A stretch of DNA of 64,000 nt from Marinobacter lipolyticus SM19. Its GTDB lineage: Bacteria > Pseudomonadota > Gammaproteobacteria > Pseudomonadales > Oleiphilaceae. Of this stretch, positions 20,001-28,486 are shown piece by piece; position 1 is the first letter of the stretch, and each line of letters opens with the position of its first letter. Below the pieces are notes generated by a model. It ran no database searches. It saw only the letters and a list, made by a program, of their open reading frames with translations, and was not told the DNA's origin. The stretch is from NCBI RefSeq assembly GCF_000397065.2, contig NZ_KE007306.1, positions 1,011,164 to 1,075,163 on the forward strand, read 5' to 3'. The position numbers and the translations under genes are program-made.

Positions 20001-20707
20001 TGACCACCAAATACAACCCGGCCCGCACCTGGACGGCGGAAAACTCCGTGGGCATCGGCGGCGCCTATCTGTGCATCTACGGCATGGAAGGCCCCGGCGG
20101 CTACCAGTTTGTCGGCCGCACCCTGCAGATGTGGAACCGCTACCGCACCACCGACGTCTTCGAGCCCGGCAAGCCCTGGCTGCTGAGGTTCTTCGACCAG
20201 GTGCGCTTCTACGAAGTCAGCGCGGAGGAACTGCAACAGATTCGCCGGGACTTCCCCAATGGCGACTACCCGATCCGCGTCGAGGACACCCGCTTCAACC
20301 TGAAGGACTACGAACAGTTCCTCGCCGACAACAACGACGAGATCCAGACCTTCACCGACAAGCGCAAACAGGCCTTCGATGAAGAACTGCAGCGCTGGAT
20401 CGAATCCGGCCAGATCAATTTCAGTTCCGAGGCGCCCATTGAAGATACCGGCGAGGACGACATCGCCAACCTGCCGGCGGGCCAGCACGCGGTGGAAAGC
20501 CATGTGGCCGGCAACCTGTGGGAGTGCCTGGTCAAGCCCGGCGACACCATCGAGGCCCAGCGCCCGGTGGCGGTAATAGAGTCCATGAAGATGGAAATCG
20601 AGCTTCTCAGCCCGGTTGCCGGACGCGTGGTGAACGTGCGCCGGGAGGCGGGACAGGCGGTCTCGCCGGGAACGCCGGTGGTAATCGTGGAAGAGTTCAG
20701 CCAATGA
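17072..20707 (+). CDS. Biotin-dependent guanidine carboxylase (annotated elsewhere as urea carboxylase)
   Basis: 1211 aa, full length for a stand-alone carboxylase. Order of domains: biotin carboxylase (about 10-460; [20 protein letters not shown]-grasp [25 protein letters not shown]), AHS2/AHS1-type carboxyltransferase (about 470-1100; [30 protein letters not shown]), and a biotinyl domain with ESMKM, biotin on Lys1173. The family uses ATP and bicarbonate to carboxylate urea or guanidine. The riboswitch and both deiminase subunits make guanidine the likely substrate here. No allophanate hydrolase domain is fused and none follows. Distinguishing the two substrates needs alignment of the carboxyltransferase substrate pocket, which was not possible here. 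Confidence 0.9.
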   Translation: MELSSTFNTFNKVLIANRGAIACRVIRTLRDMGLTSVAVYNEADADSLHVRQADEAWSLGEGPAAATYLDQDKLFEVIRKSGAGAIHPGYGFLSENADFARRCDAEGVVFLGPTPEQMEQFGLKHTARALAKNAGVPMLPGTGLLTGLDEALEAAGSIGYPVMLKSTAGGGGIGMSRCYSAEDLSKSFESVQRLSQNNFSNSGVFLEKFVEHARHIEVQLFGDGRGQVLALGERDCSAQRRNQKVIEEAPAPGLTDDIRNRMHATARLLGESITYRSAGTVEFIYDPDTTEFYFLEVNTRLQVEHGVTEQVYGVDLVRWMVELGAGALPDLKELSHNLIASGHAIQARIYAEDPNKDFQPGAGLLTNVAWPDDDGLRIDTWIQPGTEVSPLFDPMLAKVIVHEPDRKAARRRLMQALDDSQLYGIETNLRYVRQVLEDPRFVEGRLFTRTLNEFDYQPATVDVLSGGTLTTIQDYPGRIGYWEIGVPPSGPFDSYSFRLGNRLLGNPEETPGLEITLKGPVLSFNRATQIALTGATLEASLNDEPVDFWQVIDVPAGATLKLGATTGDGARAYVLFRGGLECPEYLTSCSTFTLGQFGGHCGRALRAGDVLALSGAEPVAANTLPNELKPTIGKTWKLYVTYGPHGAPDYFTGQDIDTFFASEWEIHYNSSRTGVRLIGPKPEWARSDGGEAGMHPSNIHDNAYAVGTVDFTGDMPVILGPDGPSLGGFVCPVTVISADLWKLGQLKAGDKVQFVPVSQDQAVALREALDDSVATLTAATTHITPIKPETPILDSLGTSDHETGVVYRAAGDNYVLVEYGPMELDIRLRFRAHALMLWLRELNHNAILELTPGIRSLQVHYDSRKLNQRTLLDLLISAEKELEKQPDWDVPARIVHLPLSWDDEACQTAIAKYMQSVRKDAPWCPSNLEFIRRINGLDSIDQVKKTLFEASYLVMGLGDVYLGAPVATPLDPRHRLVTTKYNPARTWTAENSVGIGGAYLCIYGMEGPGGYQFVGRTLQMWNRYRTTDVFEPGKPWLLRFFDQVRFYEVSAEELQQIRRDFPNGDYPIRVEDTRFNLKDYEQFLADNNDEIQTFTDKRKQAFDEELQRWIESGQINFSSEAPIEDTGEDDIANLPAGQHAVESHVAGNLWECLVKPGDTIEAQRPVAVIESMKMEIELLSPVAGRVVNVRREAGQAVSPGTPVVIVEEFSQ

Positions 20708-20778
20708 ATGCCAACAATCCTGATACCAATAAAACCAGATCGACCAACGCGGGCACTGCCCGAGGAGAGAGACCATGA
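20704..20778 (+). other. Possible 24-codon leader frame between carboxylase and binding-protein genes
   Basis: An ATG overlapping the carboxylase stop (ATGA) opens a 24-codon frame rich in Asn and Thr. Its TGA overlaps the ATG of the next gene (ATGA again). It has no hydrophobic segment or family likeness. It may simply keep ribosomes on the message through the 67-nt gap (translational coupling). Coding status is doubtful. Confidence 0.25.
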
Positions 20779-21842
20779 AAACATCTGACCTGAGCAAGCG
20801 CCTGGCGGCCGGCCTGCTGACCGCCTCCCTGTCCATCGGGGCTTTTGCCGAGGAAAAGAAATCCTTCAGCATCGCCTGGACCATCTACGCCGGCTGGGTG
20901 CCCTGGCAGTATGCCGAAGACTACGGAATCATTAAGAAGTGGGCGGACAAGTACGATATCGAGGTGGATATTGTGCAGGTCAACGACTACATCGAGTCCA
21001 TCAACCAGTACACCGCCGGCCAGTTTGATGGTGTGGTTGCCACCAGCATGGACGGCCTGTCGATTCCGGCTGCCTCTGGCGTCGATACTACCGCACTGAT
21101 CGTCGGGGATTACTCCAACGCCAATGATGGTCTGGTGTCCAAAGATGCGAAGTCCATTGCCGAACTGGAAGGTGAGACCGTCCACCTGGTTGAGTTGTCC
21201 GTTTCCCACTACCTGCTGGTCCGCGCCCTCAATACCGTTGGGCTGGAAGAGCGGGATATCAGCGTGGTCAACATTTCCGATGCCGATCTGGTGTCTGCTT
21301 TCCAGACCGATGATGTGCGCCATGTTGCCACCTGGAATCCGCTGCTTTCGGAGATCGAAACCTATCCGGGTGCCACAAAACTGTTCGATTCCAGCCAGAT
21401 TCCGGGCCACATCAAGGATCTGGCGCTGGTGAACACCGAAACGCTGGCCGACAATCCGGCGCTGGGCAAGGCGCTTGTAGGCGCGTGGTATGAAACCATG
21501 AGCATTCTGGCGTCCGACAGCGAAGAGGGCCAGGAGGCCCGTACCTTCCTGGGCGAGCTGTCCGGTACTGATCAGGCAGGGTATGAAGCACAACTGGCCG
21601 GCATGAAGATGTTTTGGGAACCTCAAAGCTCGGTGGACTTCATCAACAGTGAGGAAGCGCACGAGGCGATGGACAGTGTCCGTCAGTTCTCCTTCGACAA
21701 GGGTCTGCTCGGCCAGAGTGCCATGAGCCCCGACTTCGTCGGCATCGAGTTCCCGAACGGCTCAGTCATGGGAGACGAGGGTAATGTGAAGCTTCGGTTT
21801 AACGACGACTACATGCAAATGGCGGCGGACGGGGAGATCTGA
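20775..21842 (+). CDS. NitT/TauT-type ABC transporter substrate-binding protein, probably for guanidine
   Basis: 355 aa with a Sec signal peptide (LAAGLLTASLSIGAFA, cleavage near residue 25). Mature part begins like the NMT1/SsuA family: WTIYAGWVPWQYAEDYGIIKKW, then QFDGVVATSMDGLSIPAASG. These proteins bind small nitrogen or sulphur compounds in the periplasm. GAGGAGAGA lies 5 nt upstream of the ATG. It is the first of three importer genes behind the guanidine carboxylase, and importers of this class are regular members of guanidine-riboswitch operons, so guanidine or a relative is the likely ligand. Confidence 0.85.
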   Translation: MKTSDLSKRLAAGLLTASLSIGAFAEEKKSFSIAWTIYAGWVPWQYAEDYGIIKKWADKYDIEVDIVQVNDYIESINQYTAGQFDGVVATSMDGLSIPAASGVDTTALIVGDYSNANDGLVSKDAKSIAELEGETVHLVELSVSHYLLVRALNTVGLEERDISVVNISDADLVSAFQTDDVRHVATWNPLLSEIETYPGATKLFDSSQIPGHIKDLALVNTETLADNPALGKALVGAWYETMSILASDSEEGQEARTFLGELSGTDQAGYEAQLAGMKMFWEPQSSVDFINSEEAHEAMDSVRQFSFDKGLLGQSAMSPDFVGIEFPNGSVMGDEGNVKLRFNDDYMQMAADGEI

Positions 21843-21894
21843 GGCCGTTGCCCGCGATGACTTTGCCGTATTTTGTGACCAGAGGAGACAACGT

Positions 21895-22710
21895 ATGCGA
21901 ATGATCAACCGTCATCCCGGGCGAGTCTCAGCCACCCTGCTTGGCCTGCTTCCCTTCCTGTTGATCATGCTGATATACAGCCTGGCCTCCCAGGAGCGCT
22001 TGGCGGACAACCCCAACGACAAACTCCTGCCCGGCCTGGAACAGATGACCGCGGCAGTGGATCGCATGGCATTCCAGGAGGATCGCCGCAGCGGTGATTA
22101 TCTGATGTGGCAGGACACTACCGCCAGCCTGGAACGTCTCGGCCTGGGCATTGGCATTGCCGCTCTGCTGGCTTTAGTGGTGGGCATACTCAATGGGGTT
22201 CTGCCGCTGATCAGGTCCAATCTGGCACCGCTGGTCTCGGCACTTTCCATGGTTCCGCCCCTGGCGATACTGCCCATACTGTTTATCGTGTTCGGACTGG
22301 GTGAGCTCTCAAAGGTCATGCTGATTGTCATTGGCACCGCGCCGATTATGATGCGGGATGTGGCACAGCGGGTCCGGGAGCTTCCGGGCGAACAACTGAT
22401 CAAGATTCAGACCCTTGGCGCCAATTCCTGGCAAGTGATTACCCGCATGGCTCTGCCCCAGGTGTTGCCACGCCTGATTGATGCCGTGCGCCTGAGCCTT
22501 GGCCCCGCCTGGTTGTTCCTGATTGCCGCGGAAGCCATCGCGTCCACCGAAGGTCTGGGTTACCGGATCTTTCTGGTACGGCGGTATCTTGCCATGGATG
22601 TAATTCTGCCCTACGTCATCTGGATCACTATTCTCGCCATTGTCATCGACCAATGTCTGCGCTTTACCAATCGCAGGCTGTTCCCTTGGTACAACGCAGG
22701 AGGTCACTGA
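21895..22710 (+). CDS. NitT/TauT-type ABC transporter permease
   Basis: 271 aa. An N-terminal anchor helix (LLGLLPFLLIMLIYSLA) is followed by a periplasmic stretch and five or so further helices. The EAA loop that contacts the ATPase is visible around GANSWQVITRMALPQVLPRLIDA. It has the GGAGA Shine-Dalgarno, ends with TGATG overlapping the ATPase gene, and completes the importer with its neighbours. Confidence 0.88.
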   Translation: MRMINRHPGRVSATLLGLLPFLLIMLIYSLASQERLADNPNDKLLPGLEQMTAAVDRMAFQEDRRSGDYLMWQDTTASLERLGLGIGIAALLALVVGILNGVLPLIRSNLAPLVSALSMVPPLAILPILFIVFGLGELSKVMLIVIGTAPIMMRDVAQRVRELPGEQLIKIQTLGANSWQVITRMALPQVLPRLIDAVRLSLGPAWLFLIAAEAIASTEGLGYRIFLVRRYLAMDVILPYVIWITILAIVIDQCLRFTNRRLFPWYNAGGH

Positions 22711-23495
22711 TGAGTTTTATTACCGTCCGAAATCTCTGGAAAGAGTATGGTGATCAGGTGGTGCTCGAAAACCTGAACCTGAACGTGAAACAGGGAGAGT
22801 TCTGTACTCTGGTGGGTGCTTCCGGCTGCGGGAAATCCACCTTCCTGAAAATGCTGTTGGGTCAGGAATCTGCCAGCCGGGGCGAATTGTTGCTGGAAGG
22901 CGAAGCCTTTCCGGAAGAGCCAGACCGAAACCGGGGCATCGTGTTCCAGCGCTACTCGGTATTCCCACACCTGACGGTGCGCCAGAATGTGCTGATGGGC
23001 CTGGAGCTGGAGCAGAAACCCTGGCTCGGCAAACTGTTCGGAGCTGCGCGACGTGAGGCGCTGGATAAAGTGGACGCCATGCTCGAATCTGTAGGACTTG
23101 GCCACTCAGCCGACAAATGGCCCCACGAACTGTCCGGCGGCATGCAGCAAAGGCTGGCCATTGCCCAGTCCCTGATCATGCGCCCGCGGGTGCTACTGCT
23201 GGACGAACCCTTTGGCGCATTGGACCCCGGTATTCGCAGCGACATGCACGACCTGTTGCTAAAACTGTGGCAAGAAACAGGCACCACCATCTTCATGGTC
23301 ACCCATGACCTGAAAGAAGGTTTTTACCTGGGCACCCGCTTGCTGGTTTTCGACAAAGTTCGTAACGATCCCCACGATCCTCAGGCATTCGGCGCCACGA
23401 TTACCTATGACCTTCCGATCACTCAGACCAATGAGAATCTATTTGACGATATAAACAACTCAGTCAACCAGACGGCAAGGCATCAGGCGGCCTGA
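22710..23495 (+). CDS. NitT/TauT-type ABC transporter ATP-binding protein
   Basis: 261 aa from the ATG at 22710, which overlaps the permease stop and follows AGGAGG. Walker A GASGCGKSTFLK, Q-loop FQRYSVFPHL, signature LSGGMQQRLAIAQ, Walker B VLLLDEPFGALDP and H-loop VTHDL are all intact. It has a C-terminal extension of about 40 residues beyond the usual NitT/TauT ATPase core. Last gene of the guanidine operon; a terminator follows 6 nt after the stop. Confidence 0.92.
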   Translation: MSFITVRNLWKEYGDQVVLENLNLNVKQGEFCTLVGASGCGKSTFLKMLLGQESASRGELLLEGEAFPEEPDRNRGIVFQRYSVFPHLTVRQNVLMGLELEQKPWLGKLFGAARREALDKVDAMLESVGLGHSADKWPHELSGGMQQRLAIAQSLIMRPRVLLLDEPFGALDPGIRSDMHDLLLKLWQETGTTIFMVTHDLKEGFYLGTRLLVFDKVRNDPHDPQAFGATITYDLPITQTNENLFDDINNSVNQTARHQAA

Positions 23496-23500
23496 ACGCA

Positions 23501-23528
23501 AAAGGGGCTGCCCGGAAGCAGCCCCTTT
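23501..23528. terminator. Bidirectional terminator between the guanidine operon and the alcohol dehydrogenase gene
   Basis: A perfect 11-bp stem (AAAGGGGCTGC with GCAGCCCCTTT) and a 6-nt loop. It ends in TTT on the plus strand and TTTT on the minus strand, so it can serve both convergent transcripts. Confidence 0.85.
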
Positions 23529-23559
23529 CAAGCCGGAAGAACACCGGCTCTTTTGCGGA

Positions 23560-25335
23560 TTACTTACTTGCTACACGATCCTTCGGCAACTTGAAGGTCC
23601 AGACCGTACCACCCTGGTTGAAGTCCTTGACCACCTTGGCCACTTCACCGCCCCAGAGTGGCACCGCACCACCCCAGCCAGACGCGACGGAGACGTACTG
23701 CTCACCGTCCATGGTCCAGGTCACCGGCGTACCGACCACACCGGAACCGGTATTGAAGCGGTAGAGCTCTTCGCCAGTCTTGGCATCAAAAGCCTTCAGG
23801 TAGCCCTCAGGCGTTCCGGTAAATACCAGGTTGCCTGCAGTGGTCATCACACCACCCCACAGCGGCGCGGTGTTTTCATAACGCCAGACTTCCTTGCCAG
23901 TTTTCGGGTCCATCGCACGCAGCACACCGATGTAGTCGTCGTTAGCTGGTTTGATGGTAAAGCCCGCGCCCAGGAAGGCTGCGCCTTTCTTGTAGGAAAC
24001 CGGCTCATTCCAGATATCCATGGACCATTCATTGGATGGCACATAGAACAACTCGGTATCCTGACTGTAGGCCATGGGCATCCAGTTCTTGCCGCCCAGG
24101 AAGGCCGGCTGGGCTACAACCACTTCACCCTTGCTTCCCTCCATTGCCGCAGGATCACCCGGACGTCCGCCCTTGGTGTAGATGGGGCGACCGGTCTTGG
24201 GATCCAGACCCTCGGCCCAGGTGATCTTGTCGACGAACGGGAAGCCACGGATAAAATCACCATTTTCCCGGTTCAGGACGTAGAAGAAGCCGTTACGGTC
24301 GGCGGTGGCGGCGGCCTTGATCGTCTTGCCATTCTCGTTCAGATCGAAGGAGATCAGCTCGTTAACGCCATCGTAATCCCAGCCATCGTGCGGTGTGGTC
24401 TGGAAGTGCCACTTGATGCTACCGTCGTCCGGGTCGATAGCCAGACGCGAGGAAGAAAACAGGTTATCTCCCGGGCGCAGGTGCGAGTTCCACGGCGCAG
24501 GGTTACCGGTACCGAAGAACAACGAGTCGGTGTCCGGATCGTAGGTGCCACCCAGCCAGGTCGCCGCACCGCCGTTTTTCCACATGTCGCCGGGCCAGGT
24601 CACGCCGGCTTTGCCACCGGAAATGCCGTTTTCGACTTTCTTGCCGTCCTTGTAGACGTAGCCCATGTGGCCTTCCACCGTGGGACGGGTCCACACTACG
24701 TCACCGGTATTGGCGTCATAGGCTTCGACCTTGCCAACGATACCGAATTCGCCGCCAGACACCCCTGTGATTACCTTGCCCTTGACCACAATCGGTGCCG
24801 CAGTAATCGCGTAGCCTGCCTGATAATCGGCCACCTTCTTGATCCACATCGGCTTGCCGGTGTCCTTGTTCAGGGCAACCAGCTTGGCGTCGAGAGTACC
24901 GAAGATCACCTTGTCGTCATACAGGGCGACACCCCGGTTCACCACGTCACAGCAGGGCATGATGCCATCCGGCAGGCGGGCGTCGTATTGCCAGATTTCC
25001 TCGCCGGTGCGCGCATCGATAGCGTAAACACGGGAATAGGACGCCGTGACATACATCACCCCGTCCTTGATCAGCGGCTGGGACTCCTGACCGCGCATTT
25101 TCTCGCTGCCGAAAGAGAACGCCCAGGCTGGCTGCAGATGCTGAACGTTGCTGGTGTTAAGGTCTTCCAGGATGCTGTAACGCTGCCCCTGGGTTCCCAT
25201 GCCGTAACTGACGACATCCTCAGGGGTCTTATGGTCATTCATGATGTCTTTGTCGGTTACTGCATGGGCGCCGTACGACACCGCCAGCGCCAGGGCACTG
25301 GTAGCAATGCGAATCCCGAACTTGTTCGTTCTCAT
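23560..25335 (-). CDS. PQQ-dependent alcohol dehydrogenase, lanthanide-type active site
   Basis: 591 aa from the ATG at 25335; a longer in-frame extension upstream would spoil the signal peptide ([20 protein letters not shown], cleavage after residue 25). It is an eight-bladed quinoprotein of the methanol/ethanol dehydrogenase family: vicinal Cys128-Cys129 disulfide over PQQ, metal ligands Glu196 (SGGEFG) and Asn278 (GTGNPAPWN), catalytic Asp320 and an extra Asp322 (GWDYDGVNE). Asp at the last position is the mark of lanthanide enzymes (XoxF, ExaF, PedH); calcium enzymes have Ala or Ser there. No fused heme domain. It oxidises alcohols in the periplasm and passes electrons to a cytochrome c, probably the one at 26576. 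It has its own box and lies behind a terminator. Confidence 0.9.
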   Translation of the reverse strand: MRTNKFGIRIATSALALAVSYGAHAVTDKDIMNDHKTPEDVVSYGMGTQGQRYSILEDLNTSNVQHLQPAWAFSFGSEKMRGQESQPLIKDGVMYVTASYSRVYAIDARTGEEIWQYDARLPDGIMPCCDVVNRGVALYDDKVIFGTLDAKLVALNKDTGKPMWIKKVADYQAGYAITAAPIVVKGKVITGVSGGEFGIVGKVEAYDANTGDVVWTRPTVEGHMGYVYKDGKKVENGISGGKAGVTWPGDMWKNGGAATWLGGTYDPDTDSLFFGTGNPAPWNSHLRPGDNLFSSSRLAIDPDDGSIKWHFQTTPHDGWDYDGVNELISFDLNENGKTIKAAATADRNGFFYVLNRENGDFIRGFPFVDKITWAEGLDPKTGRPIYTKGGRPGDPAAMEGSKGEVVVAQPAFLGGKNWMPMAYSQDTELFYVPSNEWSMDIWNEPVSYKKGAAFLGAGFTIKPANDDYIGVLRAMDPKTGKEVWRYENTAPLWGGVMTTAGNLVFTGTPEGYLKAFDAKTGEELYRFNTGSGVVGTPVTWTMDGEQYVSVASGWGGAVPLWGGEVAKVVKDFNQGGTVWTFKLPKDRVASK

Positions 25336-25468
25336 GGTTGCGCTCTCCAATTCTCTTGTTTTCGGTTCTCTGGTTTCCGTTTCAGGACGAACCGGGAACT
25401 TTTCCCGCCTCTGAAGTGATTCTTCGCTTTGCGGGAAAAACCGACAATTACCCCCCGGAACAGGTTTT

Positions 25469-25487
25469 CTCATCACTTCGTACTACT
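25469..25487 (+). promoter_or_regulatory. CTCATC box upstream of the PQQ alcohol dehydrogenase gene
   Basis: CTCATCACTTCGTACTACT, 134 bp upstream of the dehydrogenase start. It matches the exaC box at CTCATC-N-CTT-N-GTA-N-TA, in the same orientation relative to its gene. Confidence 0.55.
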
Positions 25488-25494
25488 ACTTCCC

Positions 25495-25525
25495 AAAAAA
25501 AAGCCCGCGAGGATGTCGCGGGCTT
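25495..25525 (-). terminator. Rho-independent terminator behind the XoxJ-like gene
   Basis: Ten-bp stem AAGCCCGCGA/TCGCGGGCTT (25501-25510 with 25516-25525), loop GGATG, followed on the minus strand by a run of T to 25495. It separates the binding-protein gene from the dehydrogenase gene. Confidence 0.88.
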
Positions 25526-25543
25526 CTCACTACAATGTGGAGC

Positions 25544-26500
25544 TCAAAGTTCGCCTGCGGCCTTTGCCAATGCTTCCTCACTCAGGAACTCCCGATAGTA
25601 CTGTGGCACGCTGTAGCGAAGATCCAGTTGGGCAAACAGGGACTGCAGATCACCGGACTTGACCAGATCACCGATGATCGCTTCCAGGGCATAGCCCAAC
25701 TGCCGGTGGGTATGTTTGATGGCCATGCCCACATCCCAGACCTGTTTGCCAATGGCAGGGAAGCCATTGCTGGCGGGCTGGAAATCCCCGTTCTCCGGCC
25801 GACTCATCTCATGATCGATCTCCGCACGCATCCCCATAACCGCACTCACTTCCCCGTTACGCATCGCCGCAAACGCCTCTCGCACGTTGGTGTAATGGCG
25901 GACCTGACTTCGTAATCGTCCCTGCAGCCCCGAGCTCAGGTAAAAATCCGGCAAGGTATCGATTTCCACGCCAATGGGGTGATACTGGAACACCGCCACG
26001 GTATCGACGGCATCCAGCTTTTCCGGATTGAATGCAATCTGCCAGGTTTCCTGCTGGTAAGGCCCGAACAACACCACCTGCTCATTGATGTATTCCCCCG
26101 TGGAGTCCTGCATGTAGGCGTACTTCTTGTCGTAAGGAACGCGCATCATCACGTCGGCCAAACGACGCTTGGCCAGGTAGTGCCCCTTCCAGACATTGTT
26201 CCGCAAGTCATCGCCCAGGTTTTCATCGGGGACAATCCAGTGCACCCTGAACTCCACCCCCATTTCCTCGGCAATCCGCTTTCCAATCTCAACGTCGATG
26301 CCCCGGGGTTCACCGTCCACCTGGTATGAATAGGGCGGGAAGTTTTCATAGACCCCGACCTTGAGGTAACCGGACTCTAGAATAATGTCGTAGGTCCGGT
26401 CCGCCGGCCGGTTCAGTAACGGGTCACCGTCATCGACTTCCTGGGCAAACCCCAGCTGGCAAAGCAGCAACAATGCGAGAATACGAGACAGTATTTTCAT
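25544..26500 (-). CDS. Periplasmic solute-binding protein family 3, MxaJ/XoxJ-like
   Basis: 318 aa with a signal peptide (ILALLLLCQLGFA, cleavage near residue 19). The SBP_bac_3 fold is shown by LKVGVYENFPPYSY, GIDVEIGKRIAEEMG and the later AFAAMRNGEVSAVMG. No permease or ATPase genes of the polar-amino-acid class are adjacent. Binding proteins of this type (MxaJ, XoxJ) accompany PQQ methanol and ethanol dehydrogenases and help their maturation or function. Its place between the dehydrogenase and the cytochrome gene supports that role. The exact function of XoxJ-type proteins is still debated. Confidence 0.75.
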   Translation of the reverse strand: MKILSRILALLLLCQLGFAQEVDDGDPLLNRPADRTYDIILESGYLKVGVYENFPPYSYQVDGEPRGIDVEIGKRIAEEMGVEFRVHWIVPDENLGDDLRNNVWKGHYLAKRRLADVMMRVPYDKKYAYMQDSTGEYINEQVVLFGPYQQETWQIAFNPEKLDAVDTVAVFQYHPIGVEIDTLPDFYLSSGLQGRLRSQVRHYTNVREAFAAMRNGEVSAVMGMRAEIDHEMSRPENGDFQPASNGFPAIGKQVWDVGMAIKHTHRQLGYALEAIIGDLVKSGDLQSLFAQLDLRYSVPQYYREFLSEEALAKAAGEL

Positions 26501-26575
26501 TGTTTTCCCCCAACGACGTCAGGCCGGCACAAGGCCGGCCCGGAAACAGGCTTCAATACGGAATGGGCGCGACCA

Positions 26576-27004
26576 TTATTCCGGCTTGGGCAGTGACTCC
26601 ACATAGGTCCGTATGGCCCATATGGCGTTCTGGTCCAGAGTTTTCTTCCAGGAAGGCATGCCACGATCAGTGCCGTTAAGCACGCGGTTGACGTAGTACT
26701 CGTCATCCCATTCGGTTAATTCCCGAAGGTCCGGAGTCAACCCCCCGGACATGGCACGGATGCCATGGCATCCGGCACAGTTACCGGCGTAGGCGCTCTC
26801 CCCCACTTCTACCGCTTGGGCATTGTAGTCACCATGCTCATTACCCTCGCGGAAGGGGTTTTCCGTCCGCACCTCATCCCCCAGTTCGGGCAAATTACCA
26901 GTATCCACCTCCTGAGGTGTTACGTTTCCGTGGGCCATCACCAGACCAGCAACCCCCATCAGAGTGGCCGCCAGAAGTGCATTGAGTGAAAAGGAAGTTG
27001 CCAT
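26576..27004 (-). CDS. Periplasmic cytochrome c, electron acceptor of the alcohol dehydrogenase
   Basis: 142 aa. Signal peptide (LLAATLMGVAGLVMAHG), then one heme site Cys76-X2-Cys79-His80 (CAGCH) and a likely axial Met116 in DRGMPSW. This is the class I fold of ExaB (cytochrome c550) and XoxG. It precedes the XoxJ-like gene on the same strand and would take electrons from PQQH2. A pair of boxes (27133, 27168) lies in the region shared with the divergent ped-like operon. Confidence 0.88.
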   Translation of the reverse strand: MATSFSLNALLAATLMGVAGLVMAHGNVTPQEVDTGNLPELGDEVRTENPFREGNEHGDYNAQAVEVGESAYAGNCAGCHGIRAMSGGLTPDLRELTEWDDEYYVNRVLNGTDRGMPSWKKTLDQNAIWAIRTYVESLPKPE

Positions 27005-27132
27005 TGTTGCTACCTCTTGTTTTGATTCCCCGTGCGTTGGCTATTGGTGTTATCAGGTGCCAACTTGCTGACTACCAGTCTAGGAATCCCGACATCGAAT
27101 CCGAATGCCACTTTGGGGGATTTGGCTTAGTT

Positions 27133-27152
27133 CCTTGGTAGTAGGTGTCAGG
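27133..27152 (+). promoter_or_regulatory. Second-type box copy in the cytochrome c / ped-like divergent promoter region
   Basis: CCTTGGTAGTAGGTG, T, CAGG: 19 of 20 positions equal those at 15254-15273 before exaC. The left half (CTCATC) is replaced by TTAGTT. Confidence 0.6.
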
Positions 27153-27167
27153 TGTTGCGGTGAAAAT

Positions 27168-27184
27168 CTCATCCTTTAGTACCG
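27168..27184 (+). promoter_or_regulatory. CTCATC box in the cytochrome c / ped-like divergent promoter region
   Basis: CTCATCCTTTAGTACCG matches CTCATC-N-YTT-N-GTA. It lies 164 bp from the cytochrome start and 83 bp from the start of the ped-like operon. Confidence 0.5.
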
Positions 27185-27266
27185 TCAGATTGCTACTTTC
27201 TGAATATTTCAGCTGGTATAGCGCTTCTTTATGCTCGGGTGAAGACAATAAGAATGGAGAGCATTC

Positions 27267-28442
27267 ATGCCACGTTGCAGCGCCAAGGGCTTTATCAGCC
27301 TGATCGCCTTCGCCCTGCTGTCTACCAGCGTCCTTGCGGAGCCACTCAAGGTGAGAATTGGCCACGTTCAATGGGTTCCGGACCAGGGGCCGGTGCTGTC
27401 AAATGTGATTCCGGAGCCGGAAGACGCCGGACTGCGGGGCGCCGAACTCGCCATTGCCGATAACAGCACCACCGGCAAGTTTCTGGGGCAGACCTATTCG
27501 CTGCAGAGCAAAGTTGCGGATTCCGAAGAAGCTGCTGTTGCCGCTTTCGAGGCTATGCACCAGAACGGTATGGAGCTGTTCGTCGTGAACGCTCCCGCAC
27601 AGACCCTGAAAATCATCATGGATAAGGCCGGTGACAACACCCTGGTTTTCAACGCCGGTACCAAGGACGCCACCCTGCGTACCGGACAGTGCCACTCCAA
27701 CCTGCTACACACCATGCCCAGCTACGCCATGCTAACCGATGCTCTCGGTCAGTGGCTGAACCAGCGGCGCTGGAATGAGGTGTTTCTGATTACCGGTCCC
27801 ACTGAGGCCGACAAAGGCTGGGCCGATGCCTTCCGTCGCTCCGCCAAACGCTTCGGCCTGGAGATTGTCGAGGACAAACCGTGGACTTTTGAAGCCGACC
27901 TGCGGCGCACCGCCTCGAAGGAATTGCCACTGTTTACCCAGGCCAGTGATTACGATGCCGTGGTGGTGGCCGATGTGCGGGGCGATTTCGGTGAGTACGT
28001 ACCATTCAACACCTGGTTGCCACGTCCCGTCGTCGGCACCCAGGGCATGTCGCCGGTGACCTGGCACCGGGTGGTGGAAAGCTGGGGCGCGGCGCAGTTG
28101 CAGAATCGCTTTCGCGACCTCGCCGACCGCGACATGAACAGTGAGGACTATGCGGCCTGGGCCGCGATTCGTTCAATTGGCACCGCTGTGACGGCACTCG
28201 GCAATGCGGCCCCCAACGAGATCCGCAGCTACCTGTTCAGCGACAAGTTCCAGTTGGCAGCGTTCAAGGGCCGCAAGCAAACTTATCGCGACTGGAACGG
28301 CCAGCTCCGGCAGCCCATCCCGCTGGTTCACCCACGAGGTCTGGTGGCCCGTGCGCCCTTTGAAGGCTTTCTGCATCCCAATACCGAAATGGACACCCTC
28401 GGCTTCGACAAGCCTGAGAGTGAGTGTCGAATTAATAACTGA
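27267..28442 (+). CDS. pedA1: Periplasmic binding protein of a PQQ-linked ABC system (PedA1/LutA-like)
   Basis: 391 aa with a signal peptide (ISLIAFALLSTSVLA, cleavage near residue 24). It resembles branched-chain amino-acid-type binding proteins: LRGAELAIADNSTTGKFLG, VFNAGTKDATLR, YDAVVVADVRGDFGEY. A dedicated family of such proteins occurs only beside PQQ alcohol dehydrogenases, together with a YVTN propeller, an ATPase and an ABC-2 permease. In Pseudomonas putida that four-gene set (pedA1A2BC) is needed for growth with low lanthanide, and the methylotroph lut set is homologous. All four genes follow here in order. Confidence 0.8.
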   Translation: MPRCSAKGFISLIAFALLSTSVLAEPLKVRIGHVQWVPDQGPVLSNVIPEPEDAGLRGAELAIADNSTTGKFLGQTYSLQSKVADSEEAAVAAFEAMHQNGMELFVVNAPAQTLKIIMDKAGDNTLVFNAGTKDATLRTGQCHSNLLHTMPSYAMLTDALGQWLNQRRWNEVFLITGPTEADKGWADAFRRSAKRFGLEIVEDKPWTFEADLRRTASKELPLFTQASDYDAVVVADVRGDFGEYVPFNTWLPRPVVGTQGMSPVTWHRVVESWGAAQLQNRFRDLADRDMNSEDYAAWAAIRSIGTAVTALGNAAPNEIRSYLFSDKFQLAAFKGRKQTYRDWNGQLRQPIPLVHPRGLVARAPFEGFLHPNTEMDTLGFDKPESECRINN

Positions 28443-28486
28443 CCGCTTCCAGGGCCGCCCCCTCCCCAACAAGAAGGAGTTACACA

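Noticed and set aside
17072..20707. Urea degradation by urea carboxylase
   Set aside because: The guanidine-I riboswitch, the DUF1989 pair and the lack of allophanate hydrolase all favour guanidine; urea remains a testable alternative.
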